A program made the translations under genes and the position numbers. A stretch of 64,000 bases of DNA from Anagrus nilaparvatae (Eukaryota; Arthropoda; Insecta; Hymenoptera; Mymaridae). The DNA lies in assembly GCA_022575985.1 (NCBI GenBank), contig JAKSXM010000231.1, forward strand, positions 20,932,501 through 20,996,500, given 5' to 3'. Shown here piece after piece: positions 11,180 to 22,580 of this stretch. Within the stretch, counting starts at the first letter, position 1, and each line of letters opens with the position of its first letter. Below the pieces are notes generated by a model, which was not told the DNA's origin, searched no databases, and saw only the letters and a program-made list of their open reading frames with translations.

Positions 11180-12260
11180 CAGAGATTAAAGGAGAGATCA
11201 TCCATCCCAATTACCTCCACGTAAAGCGTTCCACGGTTATTTTGCGCGACGCTGGCGGCCCCTAATAGGACAGTTCCGGAACCCATTCCAGATTTTATTA
11301 TTAATTATTTCAGCGATATTAATTAAATTAGATAGTAAAAAATGATTGCAATATCAATAAAATTAATAATATAAGCTATTAGAACGTTAAAAATTATGAT
11401 AAAAGAAGAATATAAACAAATTTTATGGGGTTGAGAATAAGCGGGAAGACGAGTTTATATGCAGTTTTGTTCAATGATTTCAAAAGCTCTCGTGGCTGAA
11501 TGAGCGAGCGCGTGTTCTATTACGGCATAGATCTCGGGGTCGAGTCCGGGATTATACTTTTTTTTTTTTTTTTTTAATTATTTTTAATTATTTATTTTAA
11601 TTACTTAAACTTTTTTATAAATAATTTATAAGTATCAAAATTTTTTTTTTTTATAAAAAACATTTTTATGTTAAAAATTTAATTTTTTATTTATTTAAAT
11701 TAATGTATATACACGAAATTTTTTTAAAGTAATTTTTGATTTTTATTTAAATATTTGAGTATTTATTTTATTTTCTCATATTCTAATTTAATAAATGAAT
11801 TCTAAACATTAAATAAAATATAATAGATAATAATTTTTTACTCTTTTTATTAATTTAAAAATAGATTTTGTACAATAACTAACATACTTTGGTTGTTTAG
11901 CCAAATATATTAATTAAATTTAAATAAATTACATTTAAATTCTTTAATATATTTTTTATCAGATTTACAAGAAAAATTTAATTAGATTGTCATTTTTATT
12001 ATTACTTTTTTCTGTTTTATCGTGCAAGAGTTTTTTAAACAATTTTTTTAACTAGGTATACCTACTTTAGAACTGAAGTTATTTCTTTCAGAACTTACAA
12101 AATAATTGGATGCAAAAATTATGAATTTTTAATTACGCAAAATAATTTAACCTCTAGGATTTAATGAAAAATATTTTAACCAATTTCAAAATGAATTGGA
12201 TTAAATATTTTTATTTATGCTAAATTTTGTTCATAAAAAGTGGTTATGTGTAATTTTTTA
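11180..12260 (+). repeat. Left TIR of the P-like transposon
   Basis: This matches 17998-19078 in reverse complement along its whole length with very few differences. It is far longer than the roughly 31-bp TIRs of the classic P element. It contains a GC-rich outer 120 bases, a tRNA-like segment followed by a T-run, and about 700 bases of A/T-rich DNA. Confidence 0.9.
11482..11557 (+). other. tRNA-like pol III promoter inside left TIR
   Basis: The segment has an A-box-like TGGCTGAATGAGCG and, 45 bases on, GGGTCGAGTCC, which fits the pol III B-box consensus. TCTAT/ATAGA can form an anticodon-like stem, and CTCGG/CCGGG a T-arm-like stem. A long T-run follows directly, as a pol III terminator would. 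No acceptor stem can be drawn, so it is not a functional tRNA. It may be tRNA- or SINE-derived. Confidence 0.5.
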
Positions 12261-12739
12261 TTTCCTTTTTATGTATATGTTTAAATAATAAAATGATATT
12301 CTATGTTAATTTATAATAATACTAATTTTATTAATATTTATGAAATAATTAAATTAGGTTTTATTTATTTGTAACAAAATAAATGCGCCCGCGCTTTTAT
12401 AAAGTGGACTATACATTTTCCGTTTTGGCGCCATAATGATCTGTTGTTATAGAAAAGCTCGCGCGTTTTCTATTCTTTGTTATGCAAAAACATTTGATGT
12501 TAACTATTTGTGAAGTGATTTATTACAAGAAAAAAAATCTCTAGTATCAAATAAAAATAAGTATTGTTTAATAACTATTATTTAATAATTATGTTTTGAG
12601 TTAATTATGAGTTAAATAAGTAATTTTTGATAATTGCTTATTTTTCTTCTTTCAGTTGATACTTTTTTGTTCACTCTTTTCTGCTAAAAATATTTACTTT
12701 TAGGTCACATTTTTCAACAATATTTATTCAATTATTAAT

Positions 12740-15700
12740 ATGTCTGCATACGATCGTTGCAAATATGTTAATTGTAACAATGGGATACACAATGGTTATC
12801 CAAAATTAATACATTTTCCATCAAACGCAAAAAGGCAAAATTTATGGAAAAAAAGAGCAGGTTAGTGGAAACTTGTTTTTTAAATTCATTAATTAATATA
12901 TAAAGCATAAAAAAATAAAAAAAATAATTAGAAAATATTTTTTTTATAAATATTTAAAAAAATTTCTTTTTTTTAAAACAAATATTTAACAAAAGAAATA
13001 TAAAATATAGGTATTTTTTGATATGTAAATACGAGACAACATACAGATATGTTATTTTAATTAGGATTCATTGAAATTTTTTAATCTCTTATGCTAAGAC
13101 TTTAATTTTGTAAAAAATATTATACGAATCATAGTTAGTAAATGTTGTCTGTTTGTAATTTGCTTAAATCTAAGCATTTACATTGAATTTAAATTCGCTT
13201 GGATATTCAATTAAGCGCTTGAATTTTTGAGCAATTCAAGCAAATTTATAACAGAAGTAACTTGATTGTGCATTTTATAAAAATATCGTAATCTTAAAAT
13301 TCTACCCATGGATATATAAAGAAAGGTATTTTATATCAGCATCTAAAAATTTTTTTAAAATCAAAGTTAAAAAGTGTTATTTCTTCGGAGGTAGGTTCAT
13401 TAAAATCAGAGTTCGCGTGTAATATTAAAGCTTTAGCAATAATACTAGTTAAAGTAATTTTAATTATGGCTACTGAAGGTTTAATTTTTACTTGAAATAG
13501 TATATTAATTTATAATTAAATATGTAAATCTTAATAAACTAAAATTGAAAGTAAAGCTAAGCATTCTAAATACTTGATTTCAGTTGTCTGACGTTTTGGA
13601 GACTTATTCTACTAACAAAAAAGTAAAATTTTCGGTAATATAAATTATTATTCTCGTTATTGTTATAGGTTTTGCAGCATAAGTTTTCTTGTACTCAGTT
13701 TTTTGAGTTTTGGTATAAATTTGGTTGAGGTATAAATTTGTACTCAATATATTATGAGAAATATATAGATATCTTTGGTATTAAATTTTATAGGTATTTT
13801 TATGTAGTAAATTATAATTTTCAGATTAAAAAAAAAATTTATTTTTTTAATTTTACATTATTTAAAAAGTTTTAAATACATGTATTTTAAATCTGCTTAT
13901 TGCAATAATAGTAATATTAATATTTATTAGACATACAAAATTTTGATGTCACTTAATCTTAAAATAAAATTAATTTGATATCTTAGATATTTTATATAAA
14001 TAATCAGGCAGAGATGAATGGTAGCAGGTACTATCTTTATAATGGTAGCATATACTTCTTCTGTGCATGCATGATGCAAAAATAGCATAAAGTTTTTCTT
14101 ATTTTTGGATTTTAATTCAATGAAATCCTTGGCAAGAATATTAATGAATTTTTTTAATGCTCGTGCTTTATTACTATTATTTATAACATTTAAATAATTA
14201 CCTTATTATTTACTCATCAGGGACTGATGAACATGATGATACTTTTAAAATTTTGCAAATCAAATTATTTATACATTCCTTATAGAAAAAAATACATATA
14301 AACAAACTATTTTCTAAAATCTAATTTTTTCTTAAATTCTTAACCTCTATGCTTTATTTTGTAACTGAGTCCAATAAATTTATCTTTTCGTATGCTATTT
14401 TTTTTAACTTACGCTGCATGAAAATGAGTTTCTTAACTTTTAAAGCAATAAATTATGTTATGCACTATTATTAAATCAATAAAATATTACACAAAATTTT
14501 GTTAGATAATATTTAATAGGATAGAGTCCTTAATTAGCATTGAGCCTTCCTAACTGCAACCCGGGAATTTTCGTATGAATGAGTATGTAAAAAAAATTAA
14601 ATATTTAATTTATTAATTAAAATAAATTATAATAGTTTATTTTTTGTCCATTAAACTTCATACTTTCCCAAAGTGAATGCAATAATAATTGTTTTTAATT
14701 AATTTATAGTTCATAATTAGCTATTAAAATTGGTATAGTCCCTCGGGTTGCAGCTACGAAGGCTCAAATCCCAATCAAGATCACATACCTTTTGACGCTG
14801 GTAACAAAAGCTCTAAGGAACCTATATCCATAATGCAATTGTTATTTACTAAGCAATGGCAGTTATAAAATAAACTATATAGTTTTATGAATTTTATGTT
14901 TGTATGCACATAATCTAAAACGTTAGTTTGTAAAAAATTACTTATTACTTTTTCTTTGTAAATCTCATTAAAAATTTTAATACATATTTTACTTTTTGAA
15001 GTAAATACATTTATTTATACACATAAAAACTAGAATATCTTACTATTAAACGCAGGTAACAAATGGCTCAATAACTATACTCCATCATCATTAGTGAAGG
15101 TGGGACTATGTTCAGAGCATTTTGAAGAAACAGACTTTAAAGATAATGAAAAAACTAAACTAAAAAACCAGAAAGTAGCACCTATTTATTGGAGGTATAC
15201 TAAATATTGTTTACCTAAAGACTTGGCAGAAAATGAAGACGTAAATATGGAAGTAGAAGACATTACACAAGAAAGTATATTAGATTTGAATTCCGAAAAA
15301 ACGAGGGACATAAGTTCTAACAGTCACATCCAACTTAATATACAAATTTTGGAAGCCGAAAATACTGATAAGGTGGGTGATAATTTTGAAAATGATAATA
15401 ATATTTTATTAATTTCAGGGGAAAAAAATATCGAAAACGTGGAAATAGTTAATGTTGCTCAATCTGAAAATAACATAGCACCAGAATTGGAAAATTTGGA
15501 TAATATTAATGTCTGTAATTTAGAAGTTGAAGGTACTAATGAAGAACACAATTTTGCTGAAGATAATGATGAAATTTTATCAATTTCTGAGGAGAATATT
15601 GAATATCAAAAGAAAACAAAAACTAAAGTCGCAAATGCACATAAAAAGAAAAGAAAATTTATGAATAAAATATCAGCCTCATCAGTAGATTCTCCAATTG

Positions 15701-17988
15701 TTGAAAATTTAAAAAAAAAATTGCGCACTCTTAGATTAAAATTCCAAAGTACAAATGCGCGGTACTGTAGGTTACAAAAGGCTCATAAAAAACTACAAGA
15801 AAAAATTCCTTCTGTTGATGAATTCTTAGATTCACATGAATGCAAAGAACCAATTCGCCGTACAATGATTAAATTGCAATTGCGTCAAGATAAAGATAAA
15901 GCACCGTATTCACGCGACGAGAGAGATCTGGCTAGGCGCTGGTATTTTTTTTCAGGTAATTCGTATAGAAGGATGAGAAAAGCTGGTTTAAACTTACCGT
16001 CAGAATCCAGTGTTCGAAGATGGATTGTTCCGTACAGTGTAGAACCCGGTAATTATAAAAAAGTTGTGTATTTATTATCTGATGTTCTAGCTAAGCTTCC
16101 TATTGAGAAGAGACTTTGTTTGCTTAAATTTGATGCAATGAAAATCAAAAAATTTGAAGAATTTAGCAAAATGTACGACTTAGTAGAAGGTTTAATGGAT
16201 TTAGGGGAACTTGGTAGATTTGACGTAATTGCTACGGAGGTTTTAGTTTTTTGCTTAGATAGTTTGAATCATGAGAATCGTTGGCGACAACCGATTGCCT
16301 ATTTTTTTACAGGTGATGGATTTGGAGGCGATCAATTGTCAGAATTGATTCAGCTTATCCTTCGTGAAATACAAAAAACCAATATTGTAGTTAAAGGAGT
16401 TGTAACTGATGAATACTCAGTTAATGAAAATGCGTTTTTAAATCTAATGGGGCCTTCGAAAGCTATAAACCAAAATTATTTTATGCTTGATAATATCAAA
16501 TATTTTATAATCTTCGATTTCCCCCACATCATCAAGCGTTTTGCTTATCATTTGAGAACGTACAGTTGCATCTACAAAAACAATAATATTCTTGTAAATT
16601 TCCATGATCTGTATGATACCTTTAAGCTAGACCAATCAGGAAAACTCTCAAATTTGTTATTAAATTTAAACGAATCAAATTTTTTTCCGACAACTTTCCA
16701 ATCAATGAATGTTGCTAGAGCTTTTCGTTTGTTTAGCCATTCAATGGCTACTTCAATAAGAACAGCGGGGAAAAAAAGTCTTTTAAAGAGTTCTACCTGG
16801 AAAGCTTCAGCTGATTTTTGTGAAAAATTGAATAAAATTATAGATGCCTGCAACTCTTTGTACGGGTATTCCAAGCAAACATATAAACGTCCATTAGCAG
16901 ACAGGAATCCACATATTTTGATACTTTTAAAAGATAGTCTAGATTGGTTTAGTGGATGGTACACACAGAGTATTAATAAAAAAAAGGAAATTATTCAAAA
17001 TAGACCACCATGTTTTAATGGTATAATCACCTGTATAAATTCAATATTAGATTTATATGACAATTTAAAAGTCCAATTTCCCAATTTCGAACTCGCGACT
17101 GGCCTCTGTAACCAGGATTCTGTCGAACATACTCATTGTACAGTAAGAAGTCGAGGGGGATTTAATATGAATCCTACGGCTAGGCAATACCGGTTAACTT
17201 TTAGGCACATGATGTCAATGAAATTTTTGGAAACCAGTGCCAACGGAAATGTTGTTTATGATAAAGTTGAAACTTTGGTTAACGCGGAAATTAACTCAGA
17301 GCCTCCAGAATCCTCATTACAAAGTCAAGAAAATAGTTTTAACACAAATATTAACAAGGCTGTAAATGATATTGTAAATCATGAAGAAGAAAACAACGAA
17401 GAACTATTCTTAAGTGAAATACAGTATGCATGTTCCAAAATCCCATCTGTTATTAAAAAATCAGATTTCTCAACATTAAATCCTTATGAACAAGATGCTG
17501 TTGCATATTTTGCTGGGTATATTGGTTTTCGAATTATCAGTAAAAACAAATGCGAGACTTGCCTTGAATTTAATATGAAAACACCTATGGATGTTGTTGA
17601 GGAGTACGAGACATATACTCGCTACAAAGAATTTGAACATCTTGATGAAGATGAACCAGAAATATCTTCGCTAAAAAGAGCAACCTTTAATTTTGTTGAA
17701 GTCATTTATATACAATTACAAAATTTTGAATATAATCATCAACCAATTTGGGCAAAAAAAAGGTTATTAGAGAGATTAGTTGCTACTGGGGTTTGTATAA
17801 CAAATGAAAAAGTTAAAGATTATTTTCATGAAAATGATCCCTGTTTCCTTCACAAATTAGAAGCGATAACTTTTTTATACCAAGTTAAAATTCACGCTGC
17901 TTGTCGCAAACGTAATCAAGCAAGAATAAATATCTCGAGACAGTCTAAAGCAAAAAATGCAAAATATAATATTGTTAATAATAATTAA
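12740..17988 (+). CDS. THAP-domain P-element-like transposase (two exons)
   Basis: Exon 1 is 12740-12860 and exon 2 is 15056-17988. The GT-AG intron is 2195 bases and the phase fits (GCA G|GT AAC), giving about 1017 aa. The split THAP zinc finger is complete only after splicing: Cys-x4-Cys near residue 7, HFPS, the Trp in NKWLNNY, and CSEHF (Cys-x2-His). Acidic linkers and a leucine-zipper-like coiled coil (about 15700-15810) follow, as in P transposase. The catalytic pattern is visible. Numbered from the Met codon at 15094, it is Asp347 (FDAMKI), Asp439 (VVTDEYSVNENAF) and Glu678 (NQDSVEH). The family-typical FDFPHIIKRF and RSRGGFNMNPTARQYR are also present. It cuts and inserts the element by recognising its TIRs in the nucleus. 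There is no stop or frameshift, and GC content and codon use are as AT-rich as the surroundings. Confidence 0.9.
14542..14765. mobile_element. Small MITE in the transposase intron
   Basis: GAGCCTTCCTAACTGCAACC at 14542 is mirrored by CGGGTTGCAGCTACGAAGGC ending about 14763, giving TIRs of about 26 bases around 220 bases of AT-rich DNA. No coding capacity and no clear target-site duplication. Confidence 0.55.
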
Positions 17989-17997
17989 ATTGATTTA

Positions 17998-19078
17998 TTA
18001 AAAATTACACATAACCACTTTTTATGAACAAAATTTAGCATAAATAAAAATATTTAATCCAATTCATTTTGAAATTGGTTAAAATATTTTTCATTAAATC
18101 CTAGAGGTTAAATTATTTTGCGTAATTAAAAATTCATAATTTTTGCATCCAATTATTTTGTAAGTTCTGAAAGAAATAACTTCAGTTCTAAAGTAGGTAT
18201 ACCTAGTTAAAAAAATTGTTTAAAAAACTCTTGCACGATAAAACAGAAAAAAGTAATAATAAAAATGACAATCTAATTAAATTTTTCTTGTAAATCTGAT
18301 AAAAAATATATTAAAGAATTTAAATGTAATTTATTTAAATTTAATTAATATATTTGGCTAAACAACCAAAGTATGTTAGTTATTGTACAAAATCTATTTT
18401 TAAATTAATAAAAAGAGTAAAAAATTATTATCTATTATATTTTATTTAATGTTTAGAATTCATTTATTAAATTAGAATATGAGAAAATAAAATAAATACT
18501 CAAATATTTAAATAAAAATCAAAAATTACTTTAAAAAAAAATTCGTGTATATACATTAATTTAAATAAATAAAAAATTAAATTTTTAACATAAAAATGTT
18601 TTTTATAAAAAAAAAAAATTTTGATACTTATAAATTATTTATAAAAAAGTTTAAGTAATTAAAATAAATAATTAAAAATAATTAAAAAAAAAAAAAAAAA
18701 GTATAATCCCGGACTCGACCCCGAGATCTATGCCGTAATAGAACACGCGCTCGCTCATTCAGCCACGAGAGCTTTTGAAATCATTGAACAAAACTGCATA
18801 TAAACTCGTCTTCCCGCTTATTCTCAACCCCATAAAATTTGTTTATATTCTTCTTTTATCATAATTTTTAACGTTCTAATAGCTTATATTATTAATTTTA
18901 TTGATATTGCAATCATTTTTTACTATCTAATTTAATTAATATCGCTGAAATAATTAATAATAAAATCTGGAATGGGTTCCGGAACTGTCCTATTAGGGGC
19001 CGCCAGCGTCGCGCAAAATAACCGTGGAACGCTTTACGTGGAGGTAATTGGGATGGATGATCTCTCCTTTAATCTCTG
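17998..19078 (-). repeat. Right TIR of the P-like transposon
   Basis: Inverted partner of the left arm. It starts about 10 bases after the transposase stop codon, so any 3' UTR and poly(A) signal of the transposase mRNA must lie inside this TIR. Confidence 0.9.
18701..18776 (-). other. tRNA-like pol III promoter inside right TIR
   Basis: Mirror copy of the left tRNA-like segment, with the same A-box, B-box and run of T (A-run on the + strand). Both copies would direct transcription inward, towards the transposase gene. Confidence 0.5.
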
Positions 19079-19238
19079 ATATTAGCTAGGTATTATATAT
19101 AATAACATTTTCAGTACTTTAGCGGTAACATATATATTTAAGTCCATAGTTAAATCCTTAATAAAATATAGTAACTAATAAACTTAAATAAATAATCAAT
19201 TTAATATTATTTTATAATTATATTATTTATATAAATAA

Positions 19239-20079
19239 GGGTGTAAATTTAGTGAATGCGATTTGTATGGTCGGGTCTTCAAAACTGCTCCAAAGTGCTT
19301 TTTCTGAAAATACTACCAAAAATAAGTAACCAGCCCAATTTTTAGCCTCCCATGCGAAATCTCGATTTTTGGCAACCATTTTAGTGTTTTTGACTGTCGT
19401 AAAAAATGTACGAAAAATTAGTCATAATTTTTTTTATTATTGCTGTAAAAAACTCACATTAGCATGAAAAATTTTTTCTTTTAAAGTCCGGATAGGAAAT
19501 TTCCTTGGCTATCTTTTTCCGGGGTCAAAAAATTTTTTTGAGTAGCGCATGCGCGAGAAATCGCTAAGATAGGCTGTTTTTTTTCAAAAGTCAATTTATC
19601 AAATGCTTATTAGTGAAAACTCTTGTAACCAGGCTAAAAATTTTCCTTAATCCTTATATTTTTTGGCGAAAAAAAAATTTCGATGGGACACTGCTTTTTG
19701 GGAGCTCTAGATAAAAAAATAGCAGCTTTCAAAACCTCATTTTTTACAAATTTAAAATTTCCCGCCAATTCACGTAACCAATCAAAAAGCTGACCAAAAA
19801 TTTGGATTCCGCGGGAAAGTTTACATAAGGATATATCTTTTTATGTTTTTAAGAGCTTTCATGTTAAAGCAGCAAAATTTTAAAATGAAAGATTAAAATA
19901 TCTCATTTTTTTAAGGAATTTTTTTATTTTTTAAATTATACCAAATAATAAAAAATTATTTAAAATTAATCAGAAAATTCTTTATTAGTTCACTGTTTTA
20001 AACTTTCAGAAAAAAACACTTTGGGGCAGTTTTGAAGACCCGACCATACAAATCGCACTCACTTCATTTAAATTTACCC
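19239..20079. mobile_element. Non-autonomous DNA transposon with 8-bp TSD
   Basis: The ends GGGTGTAAATTTA...TAAATTTACCC extend into about 70-base imperfect TIRs that share TGCGATTTGTATGGTCGGGT. The element is flanked on both sides by ATAAATAA (19231-19238 and 20080-20087), a perfect 8-bp target-site duplication. The 841-bp interior has no coding frame. An 8-bp TSD fits hAT or P-type machinery. Confidence 0.8.
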
Positions 20080-20087
20080 ATAAATAA

Positions 20088-21429
20088 AATTAATAACCAA
20101 AATATTCGTAACAACAGTTTGTGCGGAAAATTTGCCCCCATATAACGGTTAAATTTTTTGTCGATTACAAACTGATTTTACTATGTATTTAATGTAGGTT
20201 AAAGTACTTACTACAAATTCCCTTAGGAATAAAGCAAACTGCAATAAGAGAACAATAGTTATGGATAGGTTATACCAAATAAAACTTACACCTTTAATGA
20301 ATATGAGAGTATATTTAGAATAAATATATAAGTATGTATAATACAAATTATAACCAAACAATAATTAATACAAGTCAAGCTTTAAAATAGAGTTTAATAT
20401 AATTTAGTGCTAAGGTTTGCTATCAGAGACTAATCAAGAACACTACTTGTGGAAGAGTACCTGTATGACTAAACGGATAGATGAGTGTCGATGGTCTGAC
20501 CCAGGTTCTAATTTTACGACTATATTTATACTGCATTTTTGGCAAGGGTCTCCAGTGGAGCGACAGAGATCTCTAAATAGGATCTATCTTAACAACTTAA
20601 TAATAATAGTAATATATTTTTTAAAACCTTTAATTTTTAATTATTTATAATTAAAATTCTGACTCCAATGTACTTAAATATTATTTTTATTCATTCCAAA
20701 ATTGATGTCCAACTAGTCAGAAAATTAAATATTTCTGACCAATTCACGAAATGGTCACTTAGACATTTGTTTGTTCACACAAAAGACGCGTTTCGATGCT
20801 TCTGTTATTTATCTATCTCAATATAAAAATTTTTTTCCATTCTGCCCTTTACTATTTTTACTCTCGCTTGAGGATCGAACTAAAAGTAAAGGTTTTGTGC
20901 CCAATATCAATGAGAGAAATTAGTACTTTCGAAAAAAGTATCTAAAAAAATGTATTATTTTTCTACGAAAAAAAGTGTTTAATTGAATTCTATTTTATTT
21001 CTAATGCAACTTTAGAAAAGATGCTTTTGTACAATTAAGCTGAAACAATTACATCTTCTAATAAAAAAACGTGTATAATTTATTGTTTTAAATGTGTATA
21101 AATTTTGTATGCAATTTTAGAATAATAATATTTTATACACAAAAAAGTGTCAGAAATGTCTATGCACAAAAATATTGTATAACATAGCGTGTATTCAAAA
21201 TTTTTTGTATACATTGATACATGTTAGGTCGATTGGGTTCAGCATGTTATCCACTAGCAGATTTCCTATTTTACTAAGATAAATTAATTGATTAAGCATA
21301 TTTATATTTATAGCATATTTATATTTATAAATCAAAATTTACTTTGCGAATAATTATCCAACTGTTAGCATTGCTATCTTATTTCATTATCTGCTAAAAT
21401 AAAGTTTAAAATAGATTTCTACATTTAAG
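20088..21429. other. Non-coding stretch, probably intron of the Rab gene
   Basis: There is no credible gene. It directly precedes the Rab32-like exon and ends in its 3' splice site. A GGTTCTAAT word near 20504 resembles a pol III B box but has no tRNA fold around it. Confidence 0.4.
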
Positions 21430-21755
21430 GTCAGGAAAGATTTGGGAATATGACAAGAGTTTATTACAAGGAGGCTGTTGGTGCTTTTATAGTATTTGAT
21501 CTTACCCGCTTATCAACATTTGAAGCTGTTACAAAGTGGAAAACAGATCTAGACTCCAAAGTTAATTTACCAGATGGTTCACCAATTCCATGCATTTTAC
21601 TTGCAAATAAATGTGACAAATATAAAGATAAAACTCATGATTTCCAAGAAAAATTAGATGACTATTGTAAACGCAAAAATTTTTTAGGATGGTTTGAAAC
21701 ATCAGCTAAGGATAATATTCATATAGAAGAAGCAGCAAATAATCTAGTAAAAAAG
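21430..21755 (+). CDS. Rab32/Rab38-like small GTPase, internal exon
   Basis: The exon runs from an acceptor (ACATTTAAG) to a donor (AAAAAG|GTAATA). It encodes the second half of a Rab G domain: GQERFGNMTRVYYKEA (switch II, G3), then AFIVFDLTR, NKCD (G4 base recognition) and ETSAK (G5). FGNMTRVYYKEA and LPDGSPIPC are characteristic of the Rab32/38 subfamily (Drosophila lightoid). That subfamily directs traffic to lysosome-related organelles such as pigment granules. The P-loop exon(s) upstream and the C-terminal prenylated exon are not in the window as far as I can see, so the flanking introns must be large and full of repeats. The exon itself has no stop or frameshift before the donor. Confidence 0.9.
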
Positions 21756-22180
21756 GTAATATTATTAAGCAATAAAATTTTTACTATCTTGATATTTGAG
21801 TTAGAAATAGATATCATTACTCTTCAATCTTAGAAATGTCACAAGTAGTGTTGTTAAGGAAAAATGGTTTTTAAATGATTTTTTAAACTTTGCCCATACT
21901 ATTTTGATAATTTTATTGAATAAAATTGTTGTAAATATTTCACGAGTCTAAATTTTTATAAACAAATTTAAAATAAAAAAATTATAGATTAATTAATTCT
22001 TTTCAAGCGATTACTTTTTTTTATTTTTAATTGCTTCTGTTTAATTTTTAGTCATATTTTTGTCTTTTTCAAGTTTATATACCGCTTTCTGTATATTTTT
22101 TTTGTGAGTTCCCGTGTCCTTTACAGTTTTTTAACATGGAACATGTTTATAGGGAGGGGGTACTTCAGAACTTGAAAATT
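21756..22180. other. Intron sequence after the Rab exon
   Basis: AT-rich, no gene. Near 22130 it reads AACATGGAACATGTTTATAG, which is the border word of the G-rich repeat family that follows. Confidence 0.4.
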
Positions 22181-22412
22181 AAGGGGGGTGGTCAAATATG
22201 TCCTATTTAAGGGGGGTGGTCAAATATGTCCTATTTAAGGGGGGTGGTCAAATTTGTCCTATTTAAGGGGGGTGGTCAAATATGTCCTATTTAAGGGGGG
22301 TGGTCAAATATGTCCTATTTAAGGGGAGGTCAAATATGTCCTATTTAGTGGTCAAATTTGTCCTATTTAAGGGGGGTGGTCAAACATGTCTTATTTAAGG
22401 GGGGGGGGTCAA
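22181..22412. repeat. 28-bp G-rich tandem repeat, about 8 copies
   Basis: The unit starts AAGGGGGGTGGTCAAATATG and recurs at 22181, 22209, 22237, 22265, 22293, 22321 (shortened), about 22347 and 22368. A final G-run lies at 22396. Each unit carries a run of six G on the + strand. Confidence 0.9.
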
Positions 22413-22429
22413 ATAAACTTAGAATAATT

Positions 22430-22580
22430 AGGAGACTTTAAAAAATCTGAGCTTAAGGACTTAAGATAATACAGGTTTATAGACTTAAAATAATATCGCT
22501 TAGGGACTTGGAATAATATTGATTAAGGGACTTAAAATAATTCAGGTTTAGGGAATTAAAATAGTTTGGGTTTAGAATCT
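22430..22580. repeat. About 24-bp degenerate tandem repeat
   Basis: Five to six diverged units of the type GGGACTTAAAATAATTCAGG plus a few bases. The same words appear reverse-complemented beside a C-run at 49245-49370. The two tandem blocks therefore belong to one dispersed repeat family. Confidence 0.6.

Larger units (their letters stand above)
11180..19078 (+). mobile_element. P-superfamily transposon with 1.08-kb TIRs
   Basis: A 7.9-kb element bounded by two almost identical inverted arms and carrying one spliced THAP transposase gene. The ends read CAGAGATTAAAGG / CCTTTAATCTCTG. The left flank is ATATTACC and the right flank is ATATTAGC, which fits an imperfect 8-bp target-site duplication as known for P elements. 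Rejoining the flanks gives an uninterrupted copy of the ATATTACCTAGGT word of the surrounding element, which confirms the insertion. The reading frame and splice sites are intact, so it could be autonomous. Confidence 0.85.
10191..19129. mobile_element. TIR element (GTTACCGC...) split by a P-like transposon
   Basis: The 20-base end GTTACCGCTAAAGTACTGAA at 10191 is repeated exactly, inverted, at 19110-19129. The similarity continues into TTATTATATATA and ACCTAGGT. Without the internal P-like insertion the element would be about 1.04 kb. It carries an integrase-type zinc-binding fragment on the minus strand and about ten copies of a TTAATATATTACCTAGGT-type word in both orientations. The integrase fragment suggests a Ginger-like or other gypsy-integrase DNA transposon, but the catalytic core is absent, so it is non-autonomous. 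Confidence 0.65.

Noticed and set aside
20417..20650. 77-codon frame and a GGTTCTAAT B-box-like word near 20504
   Set aside because: No recognisable protein and no tRNA fold or A box at the right distance.
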